Assembly (NCBI GenBank): GCA_049281195.1
Contig: JBAPRR010000241.1
Coordinates: forward strand, 1-28,972
Length of the DNA stretch: 28,972 nt
From: JBAPRR01 sp049281195
GTDB lineage: Bacteria > Actinomycetota > Acidimicrobiia > Acidimicrobiales > CAVXTF01
Reading direction: 5' to 3'
A program made the position numbers and the translations under genes. Below the pieces are notes generated by a model. That model ran no database searches. It saw only the letters and a list, made by a program, of their open reading frames with translations, and was not told the DNA's origin. Every line of letters starts with the position of its first letter. Positions within the stretch are counted from its first letter, which is position 1. Positions 23,171 to 28,972 of this stretch are shown here, in pieces.

Positions 23171-23992
23171 GTGTCGTTCCCAGTTCCGAGATCCCTTTCG
23201 CCCAGCAAGGTCAGCGCCTTCAGGAGCTGTCCTCTGGCATTCAGGTACTCCGTCATAGACAAGATCCCCGAAGCATCCTCTCCGGCCATGGTCAAAGGGA
23301 CCCTCGTGCACAGAGCCCTGGAGCGCCTGTTCTGGCAGCACGATCAGGGACAACGGTCGGAAGCAGCCGCCCTGTCGGAGCTCGACGTGGCGTGGGAGGA
23401 GATCCAGACCGACGACGAGTTCCGTTCGCTGGAGCTGTCCGAGGACGACCTGACGGCCTTCCTCGACGATGCCGCGGCGCTCGTCTCGCGCTACTTCGAG
23501 CTCGAGGACCCTGACGCGGCCCGGGCGATAGGTGTCGAGCTGCTCATGGAGGCCGACATCGACGGAATGATGCTCAGGGGCATCATCGACCGTCTCGACG
23601 TCGACGATGCCGGAGACCTGGTTGTCGTCGACTACAAGACCGGTCGCGCTCCTTCGGAAATGCAGGAGAACGGCCGGATGGGTGCCGTCCATACCTACGC
23701 CCTGTTGTGCGAACGGGTTTTGGGGATCCGCCCGGCACGGGTGAAGCTGCTTTATCTGAGAGACAGAGTCGTCATCGAGGCAGCATCCTCCGACCAGTCC
23801 TCGAGGGGAACCGGAATCCGCACCAACGCCGTGTGGACCGCGATCTGCCGCGCATGCCAGACCGAAGACTTCCGCCCCAATCCATCGGCACTGTGCAAAG
23901 GGTGCAGCTTCCGACAATTCTGCCCCGCCGTCGGGGGCGACCCCACCCTGGTGTCTGTGGCCGCTTCCGCGGCACAGGTGGCGACGATATAG
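23171..23992 (+). CDS. RecB/Cas4-like PD-(D/E)XK nuclease with Fe-S cluster
   Basis: 273 residues from the GTG at 23171; upstream extension to 23042 overlaps the GT-C gene and looks non-coding. Nuclease motifs are H47 in KGTLVHRALE, D140 in GIIDRLD, and D154-x-K156 in VVVDYKTG. Four Cys fit the [4Fe-4S] clasp of AddB/Cas4-type nucleases: C20 in SAFRSCPLAF, then C242-x2-C245-x5-C251. Such proteins are metal-dependent single-strand DNA exonucleases in repair or, for Cas4, CRISPR adaptation. No CRISPR or helicase gene is nearby, so it is a stand-alone RecB-family exonuclease as often seen in actinobacteria. Confidence 0.88.
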   Translation: MSFPVPRSLSPSKVSAFRSCPLAFRYSVIDKIPEASSPAMVKGTLVHRALERLFWQHDQGQRSEAAALSELDVAWEEIQTDDEFRSLELSEDDLTAFLDDAAALVSRYFELEDPDAARAIGVELLMEADIDGMMLRGIIDRLDVDDAGDLVVVDYKTGRAPSEMQENGRMGAVHTYALLCERVLGIRPARVKLLYLRDRVVIEAASSDQSSRGTGIRTNAVWTAICRACQTEDFRPNPSALCKGCSFRQFCPAVGGDPTLVSVAASAAQVATI

Positions 23993-24009
23993 CCGGGGAT
24001 ATAGCCGGA
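23986..24009 (+). repeat. 12-base tandem duplication at nuclease stop, beside a 12-base palindrome
   Basis: GATATAGCCGG(G/A) occurs twice in tandem; the first copy carries the nuclease TAG stop. It abuts the perfect palindrome GGAACCGGTTCC at 24007-24018. The remaining 23993-24193 intergenic region holds a possible CCTCTC/GAGAGG stem at 24072-24090 and otherwise nothing recognised. Confidence 0.6.
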
Positions 24010-24193
24010 ACCGGTTCCCAAGACCGTCACATACCGCCAGTTCTAATTCCGTTTCCGGTTTCGCAATCTCCCCTCTCGGGCAAGGAGAGGTCGGGGCATT
24101 CTCCGATCGGCAGGCGCGAATTGGTTTCCCGTGGATGGGACTTCGGCGCAGCTTGTGCAAGCTAAGTAGTCGGGGCCCGAAAGGAGGGGTGGG

Positions 24194-25837
24194 ATGGTTA
24201 CCGCTGAGGCGTGGTCAGCCGACGCGCGGCCGCGCCCCTTGGACGGTGAGGTCGACATCGACCGCGACCGTTTACTGGTCGAGCGGGCGCAAGCCGGGGA
24301 CAATTCGGCCTTCGACTCCCTCTATTCCTTTTACTCCGCCCGCCTCGAGCGCTACTGCTTGCAGCGGCTTCGCGATCCTCACGAGGCTCAAGACGTTGCG
24401 CAGGAGACTTTTCTGCGAGCGTGGCGGGCTCTGCCCAATTTCGGAGGGGACCGACGGTTCTATCCGTGGTTGAGCGTCATCGCTTCGAACCTGTGCACCG
24501 ACGCGCTCCGGCGCCGCCAGCGGTTCGGTCCCATCCCGGTGGCCGAGCCTGAAGAGCGCGACATGGGTTTCACCCGAAGCACAGAGGACTCGGTCGTGGC
24601 CTCGGCGGACGTCGATCTGGCCACCGAAGCTCTGTCCCACCTCTCGGCGAGGCACAGGCGCGTACTGGAGCTGCGAGAGAGATCAGGCCTCACCTACCAG
24701 CAGATCGCAGAGAAAGAAGGGCTGCGGATCACCACCGTCGAAACGTTGATCTGGCGAGCACGTCAGGCTTTCAAGCGCGAGTTCCTCGAGCTGTCGGGGG
24801 CCGAAGGCGCCATGGTCGGCATCCTCGGAACGGGCGTGCTGGCGAGAGCGTTGCGGCGGTTGGTCCGGATGCCCAAGGCGATAGGAGCCAAGGTCGTCGC
24901 GCTCGGACCATCCGGTATCGCCGCGGGCGTAGGAGGCGCAGTCGCCACCGGCGCGATCGTCGTTGCCTCAGTGGCCGGTGGCCATGCAGCAACCCACGCC
25001 GCGCTCGAGAGCGGTCAGTCCAACTCCCAGATCGGAACGAGCCTGCACATGGGCTCCTCCGACTCAGCGTCTGCGGTCGCCTCCACGTCCCACAACGCCT
25101 CCGCCCGAACCACGACGTCGAAGACTCAAGCCGGTTCCTCGCCCACCGCAGCCACAGGGCCCGGCGCCGGACCAACCGCCACGGTCTCTGTCCCTGGTGT
25201 GGGGACCACAATCGTTCCCGGTAGCGGTTCAGTGCCTGCCGGTGGCGTCACCAAGGTCGTCGGTCCCACCGCGACCACCATCGAGGGCGCGGTGAGCGGA
25301 GCGGCGGGCGCGGTGAGTGGAACGGTAAGTGGTGTGGTGAACGCGGCCGGCCAGACCGTGAACGGTGCGACCGGCACGGTCGACACCGTCCTGTCGGGGC
25401 TGGGGAACACCCTCGGAAAAACCCTCAACGACGCCGGAGACACGGTTACCCAGGTGGTCGACGGTGTCGGGAAAGCCGTCAGCACCGCACTCAACGGAGT
25501 CGGAAAGACGGTGGGCGGCGCGGTGGGCGACGCCACCGGCGCGGCCGATCAAGCCATTGGCGGCGTGAAGCAGGTGGTCAAGAGCGCGACTCAGGCAGTT
25601 AACGGCGCGGTTCCCGCTGTTTCTGACGCCGAGGCCGCCGTGGCCGGCGCCAAAGATGCCGCGGGTCAGGCCGCTCAGAACATCTCTCAAACCGCCTCGC
25701 ACGCGGTGTCAGGCCTGAAGAACATCCTGGGAGGCACTGCGCCGGCGACCCCGCCTTCGGTTCCCTCTGTTCCTTCGGTTCCAACGCCGGACGCCACCAC
25801 GACTACGACCGGTCTGATCAACCACCTCCTCGGCTGA
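24194..25837 (+). CDS. ECF sigma factor fused to a membrane segment and helical-repeat tail
   Basis: 547 residues; a strong GGAGG (24183-24187) precedes the ATG. Sigma region 2 (about 28-110, with DPHEAQDVAQETFLRAWRAL) and region 4 (about 142-200, with SGLTYQQIAEKEGLRITTVETLIWRARQAFKREF) are complete. A Gly/Ala/Val hydrophobic stretch at about 236-262 looks like one membrane span. Then come a Ser/Thr/Pro-rich linker, ten 11-residue repeats (363-472), an Ala-rich helix and a Pro/Thr-rich end. Ordinary ECF factors are about 200 residues. The likely topology is sigma domain inside and repeats outside, so the tail could tether or control the factor. No separate anti-sigma gene is adjacent. Confidence 0.87.
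   Translation: MVTAEAWSADARPRPLDGEVDIDRDRLLVERAQAGDNSAFDSLYSFYSARLERYCLQRLRDPHEAQDVAQETFLRAWRALPNFGGDRRFYPWLSVIASNLCTDALRRRQRFGPIPVAEPEERDMGFTRSTEDSVVASADVDLATEALSHLSARHRRVLELRERSGLTYQQIAEKEGLRITTVETLIWRARQAFKREFLELSGAEGAMVGILGTGVLARALRRLVRMPKAIGAKVVALGPSGIAAGVGGAVATGAIVVASVAGGHAATHAALESGQSNSQIGTSLHMGSSDSASAVASTSHNASARTTTSKTQAGSSPTAATGPGAGPTATVSVPGVGTTIVPGSGSVPAGGVTKVVGPTATTIEGAVSGAAGAVSGTVSGVVNAAGQTVNGATGTVDTVLSGLGNTLGKTLNDAGDTVTQVVDGVGKAVSTALNGVGKTVGGAVGDATGAADQAIGGVKQVVKSATQAVNGAVPAVSDAEAAVAGAKDAAGQAAQNISQTASHAVSGLKNILGGTAPATPPSVPSVPSVPTPDATTTTTGLINHLLG
25280..25609 (+). repeat. ten 33-base coding units giving 11-residue helical repeats
   Basis: Within the sigma-fusion gene, residues 363-472 divide without gaps into ten 11-mers, for example VSGTVSGVVNA, VTQVVDGVGKA and VSTALNGVGKT. 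The pattern is hydrophobic at positions 1, 5 and 8, small (A/T/V) at 4 and 11, and mostly Gly/Asp at 7. This hendecad periodicity resembles LEA-type or apolipoprotein-like amphipathic helices. A Pro at residue 474 ends the run. Confidence 0.75.
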
Positions 25838-25917
25838 ACACCGGCTGAGGAACCGATCCGGCTCACAAGACCGGGCCCGGGCGGAATGCCTCATCGCCCT
25901 GACCTGTTTAGGTGAAT

Positions 25918-26520
25918 ATGACAAACAGTTTCGGCGTGACCTACGACTACCGGTGCCCCTTCGCCCGGATCGCGAACGACCACATCGTGACCGCGCTGAG
26001 GGCCGGCGCAGACTGGGACGTCGACTTCATTCCCTTCTCGCTTTCACAGATCCACACCGAAGAGGGGGAACCTCCTGTGTGGGAGGACCGCGCCAAGGCG
26101 TCGGACCTGCTGGCGCTCCGAGCGAGCTTGATCGTCACCGACAGCTTCCCTGAGAAGTTCCTCGACGCGCACGAAGCGCTCTTCAATGCCAGACACGACG
26201 AATCGAAAGATCTCCGCAGTCGCCAGGTGATAGTCGAGGTGCTCAACCGCGTCGGCATTGACGGGGAGGGCGTCGGTGCTCTCCTGGACGAGGGCGCCAT
26301 GCTCGAGGAGCTGAGAAAGCGTCACGAGTCGGTGGTGGACAGCCATCAGGTGTGGGGGGTGCCGACCTTCATATCGGGAGAGCACGCGGCGTTCGCGCGC
26401 CTTATGAAGAGACCGGAAGGTGACGCAGAGGCGGCACGTGCCACCATCGAGCGGATCATCGATCTGGTCTCCACGCATCCGGAAGTGAACGAGCTGAAGC
26501 ACACAACGGTTCCGTTCTGA
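25918..26520 (+). CDS. DsbA-family (FrnE/HCCA isomerase-like) thioredoxin-fold protein
   Basis: 200 residues from the ATG at 25918, with AGG 6 bases upstream; the GTG at 25912 would add MN. The active-site segment is DYRCPFA (C13), so the second Cys of CxxC is Ala16, giving a monothiol CPFA. The cis-Pro loop is WGVPTFI, and the helical insertion typical of DSBA domains lies between. It is cytoplasmic (no signal peptide). Candidates are a glutathione/mycothiol-dependent isomerase, a monothiol oxidoreductase or a non-redox scaffold. It is convergent with the LLM gene, 19 bases apart. Confidence 0.83.
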   Translation: MTNSFGVTYDYRCPFARIANDHIVTALRAGADWDVDFIPFSLSQIHTEEGEPPVWEDRAKASDLLALRASLIVTDSFPEKFLDAHEALFNARHDESKDLRSRQVIVEVLNRVGIDGEGVGALLDEGAMLEELRKRHESVVDSHQVWGVPTFISGEHAAFARLMKRPEGDAEAARATIERIIDLVSTHPEVNELKHTTVPF

Positions 26521-26539
26521 CCTACAGAGCGGGACCGGC

Positions 26540-27448
26540 CTACGAACTGGCCAGCTGACCGAGCAGCGTCGCGGTGCGGTCCCTTTCCTCCTTGTTACCC
26601 ACCAGAACCGCGGAAAAGTCAGTGGCACCGATCGTCTCGAGACGCCTGATCTCCGAGACGACGTGCTCCTCATCACCCACGATCGCCAGGTCGGCCGGAC
26701 CCTCGACACCTTCCTTGTCGAGCATGGCTCTGTAAGACGGGAGCCCTCCGTACAGGGCCCAGATCTTTGCCACGGACTCGATGACCACGTCGCGGTTGGA
26801 GGACACCCCCACGGGGAAACACACGACGACGCGGGGATCCTTGCGCCCGGCGCTCTTCGCGGCAGCGGTGATCCCGGGCACGATGTGGTTCTCCAGGGTC
26901 GCGGGACCGGTGAGCCACGTGATGGTGCCGTCGGCCATCTCGCCGGTGAGCTTCAGCATCGAGGTTCCGAGCGCGGCGACTAACACCGCTGGCCGCTTCT
27001 CCGAGGGGATTTCGAGCGCACCGAAAGTGCTCGTCTCGAAGAGCTCGCCTTTGAACGAGACCTGCTCCCCTTGCATGAGTGGAAGCAGGATGGACAGGTA
27101 CTCGCGCATGTAGCGGATCGGCCGGTCGTAAGAAAGGCCCCACACTCCTTCTACGACCAGCTTGTGGGACAGGCCGATACCGAGGGTGAGGCGTCCTCCG
27201 CAGGCGTCCTGCACGGTGAGGGCCTGGGCCGCGAGCATCATGGGATGGCGCGGTTGCACAGGGATCACCGCAGATCCGATCTCTACCTCCGGAACCTCGC
27301 GCCCGAGCACGGCGAACAGGGTAAGCGTGTCGTGACCGAATATTTGGGAAGCCCACAGGGAGTCGACTCCTGTCTGAGCCAAACGCTTCGCACGCTCGAC
27401 GATCTGATCGACCGTCCCGCCCACTTCGAGACCTAATCCGATGCGCAC
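26540..27448 (-). CDS. F420-dependent LLM-class oxidoreductase
   Basis: 302 residues from a GTG at 27448 with AGGAGAGG upstream. The luciferase-like (beta/alpha)8 family is shown by MRIGLGLEVGG, GVDSLWASQIFGHDTL, the IGSAVIPVQPRHPMMLAAQALTVQ core block, GRLTLGIGLSH and the C-terminal GDEEHVVSEIRRLETIGATDF block. It has the look of actinobacterial F420-dependent members (TIGR03564-like), which reduce or oxidise small organic substrates with coenzyme F420. A second LLM gene lies at 28287, on the other side of purE. The substrate is unknown. Confidence 0.9.
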   Translation of the reverse strand: MRIGLGLEVGGTVDQIVERAKRLAQTGVDSLWASQIFGHDTLTLFAVLGREVPEVEIGSAVIPVQPRHPMMLAAQALTVQDACGGRLTLGIGLSHKLVVEGVWGLSYDRPIRYMREYLSILLPLMQGEQVSFKGELFETSTFGALEIPSEKRPAVLVAALGTSMLKLTGEMADGTITWLTGPATLENHIVPGITAAAKSAGRKDPRVVVCFPVGVSSNRDVVIESVAKIWALYGGLPSYRAMLDKEGVEGPADLAIVGDEEHVVSEIRRLETIGATDFSAVLVGNKEERDRTATLLGQLASS

Positions 27449-27503
27449 GTCGCCTCTCCTATGAGTGCCGAGGAATGGAAACCTTGCAGAAAGCTAAGGT
27501 CGA

Positions 27504-27718
27504 ATGGTGGCACCCGAGGGAGTGGCTCTGCATCCCGATCTCGCCGGTCTGGCCTTCTTGGCGGGGAGTTGGGGTGGCACGGGTTGGGGGATGCCACGAC
27601 CGGACGGAACTCGATACGGTCGTCGGCCATGCCGCGGGACACGCTGAGACCAGCTCCACATGGAAGCGGTGGGCCACGAGTTGCAGGCCATGTGGTCGCG
27701 CGGCTGCATCGCAAATGA
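27504..27718 (+). pseudogene. decayed nitrobindin-like (FABP-fold haem protein) gene
   Basis: An ATG at 27504 opens a frame reading VALHPDLAGLAFLAGSWGGTGWG, matching the HPDLxPLAFLLGTWxGxGxG start of nitrobindins (DUF1794/THAP4-like), but it stops at 27645-27647. Further on, other frames give ELDTVVGHAAGHAE, then LHMEAVGHELQA (27654-27689), and after a one-base shift HVVARLHRK and a stop (27689-27718); these resemble the last strands of nitrobindin. Intact proteins have about 150-170 residues, while only about 70 codons remain, so there are internal deletions plus frameshifts. It fills most of the gap between the LLM gene and purE. Confidence 0.65.
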
Positions 27719-27740
27719 ACTGCTGCATCGCAAAGTGAAC
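27703..27740 (+). repeat. near-perfect tandem duplication, 18/19 bases
   Basis: GCTGCATCGCAAATGAAC (27703-27720) is repeated as GCTGCATCGCAAAGTGAAC (27722-27740) with one inserted G. It duplicates the tail of the nitrobindin relic just before the purE ribosome binding site. Confidence 0.8.
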
Positions 27741-27763
27741 AACTGAAGCTCTAGGAGGAATTG

Positions 27764-28267
27764 GTGACTGTAGGAATCCTGATGGGGAGCTCGTCCGACG
27801 CCGAGATCATGGACGGAGCCGCTGAGGCGCTACGAGAATTCGGAGTCCCCACAGAAGTGCGGGTCCTGTCCGCGCACCGGACTCCTGACGACACGCTCGA
27901 GTACGCACGGTCGGCGAAGGACCGGGGCATCAAAGTTCTGATCGCCGGTGCCGGTGGTGCCGCGCATCTGGCCGGAGTCCTCGCCGCCGCCACGCCTCTC
28001 CCGGTGATCGGGGTGCCGATCGCACTGGCGAACCTGGGTGGGCTCGACTCACTCCTGTCGATGGTCCAGATGCCCCGTGGGATCCCGGTCGCCGTGGTGG
28101 CGATCAACGGGGCCAAGAACGCCGGCCTGCTGGCTGCCAGGATCCTCGCAGTGTCCGACGAAAAGATCGCAGCCAAATACGCGACCCTGCACGAGGAGAT
28201 GGCCGAGCAGGTGAGAACCCAGGACAAGGCGATCCAGGCCCGTTATGCGGACGGCGGCGGGTCCTGA
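27764..28267 (+). CDS. purE: N5-carboxyaminoimidazole ribonucleotide mutase
   Basis: 167 residues from the GTG at 27764. AGGAGG at 27753-27758 gives 5-base spacing to this GTG; the TTG at 27761 would be too close. It converts N5-CAIR to CAIR in purine synthesis. The class I PurE motifs are intact: GILMGSSSDAEIM, VLSAHRTPDDTLEYA, the GAGGAAHLAGVLAA block and PVIGVPI, with a C-terminal helix. Length is normal. purK, often its neighbour, is not in this window; the gene is flanked by the nitrobindin relic and an LLM gene on the other strand. Confidence 0.96.
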   Translation: MTVGILMGSSSDAEIMDGAAEALREFGVPTEVRVLSAHRTPDDTLEYARSAKDRGIKVLIAGAGGAAHLAGVLAAATPLPVIGVPIALANLGGLDSLLSMVQMPRGIPVAVVAINGAKNAGLLAARILAVSDEKIAAKYATLHEEMAEQVRTQDKAIQARYADGGGS

Positions 28268-28286
28268 GCCCGGCCGTTCGGTCGGG

Positions 28287-28972
28287 TCAGCCCGACGCGG
28301 ACGGAGATACGTCGCGGATCGCCTGACGAAGATCCACCCCGACCGGCAACAGAGCCAGCACCGGCACGGTCACCCCGTTTTCGACGTACCGCCTGATGGT
28401 CTCGCGACAGTGCGCGGGCGAGCCGTGGACGATCAGATCGTCGACCACCTGGTCCGGGATAGCCGCGAGAGCGGCTTTTCTGTCACCTGACTTCCACGCG
28501 CTCCACATCCCTTCGAGCGCATCCCCCCTGCCGAGCCAACGGTGGAATTCCGCGTAGACCTCGACATTGAGGTACGCCGCGATCAGCATCCGGCCGACCG
28601 AGCGCACCTGCTCTGTGTCCTCAGACGGACACACGAAGATGCGGGCGACGACCGCCTTTCCGGGACCGACGTACGGCACCACCGTCTTCACGTCGTCCGG
28701 AGACAGCCAGTTGATGATGGCGCCGTCGGCTTCGCGCCCCGCCAACTTCAACATCCCCGGGCGAAGGGCAGCCACGTAGATCGGTGGCGGTGTCCCGATC
28801 CTTCTGCCGAGCCGGAAACCATGGACCTCGAACGTGTCGTAGACGGCGTCCACCTTCTCCCCCGACAGCGCACTCTTCAGGAACCGGACCGTGTCGCGCG
28901 TCCGTCTGTAGGGCTCCACGAACGGTGTCGCGTTCCACTGCTCCACGATCACGTCCGACGAGGTCCCTATAC
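28287..28972 (-). CDS. F420-dependent LLM-class oxidoreductase, 5' end outside window
   Basis: 227 C-terminal residues are visible and the frame stays open to the window edge, with in-frame codons IGTSSDVIVEQWNATPFVEPYRRT just inside it. That block (GTSSDVIVExWNG) is a core signature of F420-dependent LLM oxidoreductases. PPIYVAALRPGMLKLAGREADGAIINWLSP and VHGSPAHCRETIRRYVENGV follow, as in the family. An internal GTG near 28952 is not the true start. It is convergent with purE, 19 bases apart. Confidence 0.9.
   Translation of the reverse strand, partial: IGTSSDVIVEQWNATPFVEPYRRTRDTVRFLKSALSGEKVDAVYDTFEVHGFRLGRRIGTPPPIYVAALRPGMLKLAGREADGAIINWLSPDDVKTVVPYVGPGKAVVARIFVCPSEDTEQVRSVGRMLIAAYLNVEVYAEFHRWLGRGDALEGMWSAWKSGDRKAALAAIPDQVVDDLIVHGSPAHCRETIRRYVENGVTVPVLALLPVGVDLRQAIRDVSPSASG

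Noticed and set aside
23171..23992. Cas4 of a CRISPR system
   Set aside because: No repeats, cas1/cas2 or other cas genes are present in the window; RecB-like stand-alone nuclease is the simpler call.
24007..24030. GGAACC ... CGTCA as an ECF-type autoregulated promoter upstream of the sigma-fusion gene
   Set aside because: The spacing between the two boxes is about 12 bases, shorter than the 15-17 expected for ECF promoters, and the GGAACC belongs to a perfect palindrome.
25366..25380. NGATGT within the sigma tail as a second flavinylation site
   Set aside because: It lacks the SGA[ST] core and lies in the helical repeat pattern.
25905..25917. TTTAGGTGAAT as an iron-box half site before the DsbA-like gene
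   Set aside because: There is no second half-site, and AGG here serves better as a weak ribosome binding site.

Overview
The window is high-GC bacterial DNA with many GTG starts, tightly packed genes and 4-base start/stop overlaps. Two F420-dependent LLM-type oxidoreductases, an IdeR-type iron box, a DtxR-family regulator, a GT2/GtrA fusion next to a YkcB-like GT39 enzyme, a nitrobindin relic and several putative leaderless promoters all point to an actinobacterium. An Acidimicrobiia-like lineage is my inference from gene content and has not been tested. I saw no tRNA, rRNA, CRISPR array, insertion sequence or phage gene.

Layout. 1-4.5 kb holds catabolic and miscellaneous genes: a truncated alpha/beta hydrolase, a crotonase with an SRPBCC protein, a quinone-oxidoreductase-like MDR enzyme, a double-GNAT protein and a small ParB-like-fold protein. 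4.5-10.4 kb holds an OmpR/PhoP-type two-component system followed by a polyprenyl-phosphate sugar synthase/flippase fusion and a large GT-C sugar transferase, probably for cell-envelope glycosylation. 10.5-11.3 kb is a lone alpha/beta hydrolase.

11.4-15.0 kb is a five-gene operon in which each start overlaps the preceding stop by 4 bases (3 at the last junction). It encodes a 109-residue membrane-anchored Ser/Thr-rich protein ending in SGATR, an ApbE FMN transferase, a ferric-reductase-like haem b membrane protein, a NuoF-like flavo-iron-sulfur protein and a three-Cys ferredoxin. It reads as a compact transmembrane electron-transfer chain. The small protein looks like a minimal FMN carrier that has the flavinylation motif but no FMN-binding domain. 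This is the most interesting system in the window.

The same motif, TCACAGC followed 11 bases later by a related heptamer, lies just upstream of the two-component genes, the glycosyltransferase pair and the flavin operon. The response regulator may therefore control all three.

15.0-18.0 kb has an unknown gene, a DUF2254 membrane protein and an extended SDR. 18.0-19.9 kb has an orphan iron-type ABC ATPase divergent from a DtxR-like regulator, with an IdeR-like operator over the ATPase promoter. 19.9-24.0 kb has a DUF6687-like protein with DedA, a second GT-C transferase and an Fe-S PD-(D/E)XK nuclease. 24.2-25.8 kb encodes an ECF sigma factor fused to a putative membrane segment and ten 11-residue helical repeats. 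25.9-29.0 kb has a DsbA-like protein, two LLM oxidoreductases (one cut by the window edge), a decayed nitrobindin gene and purE.
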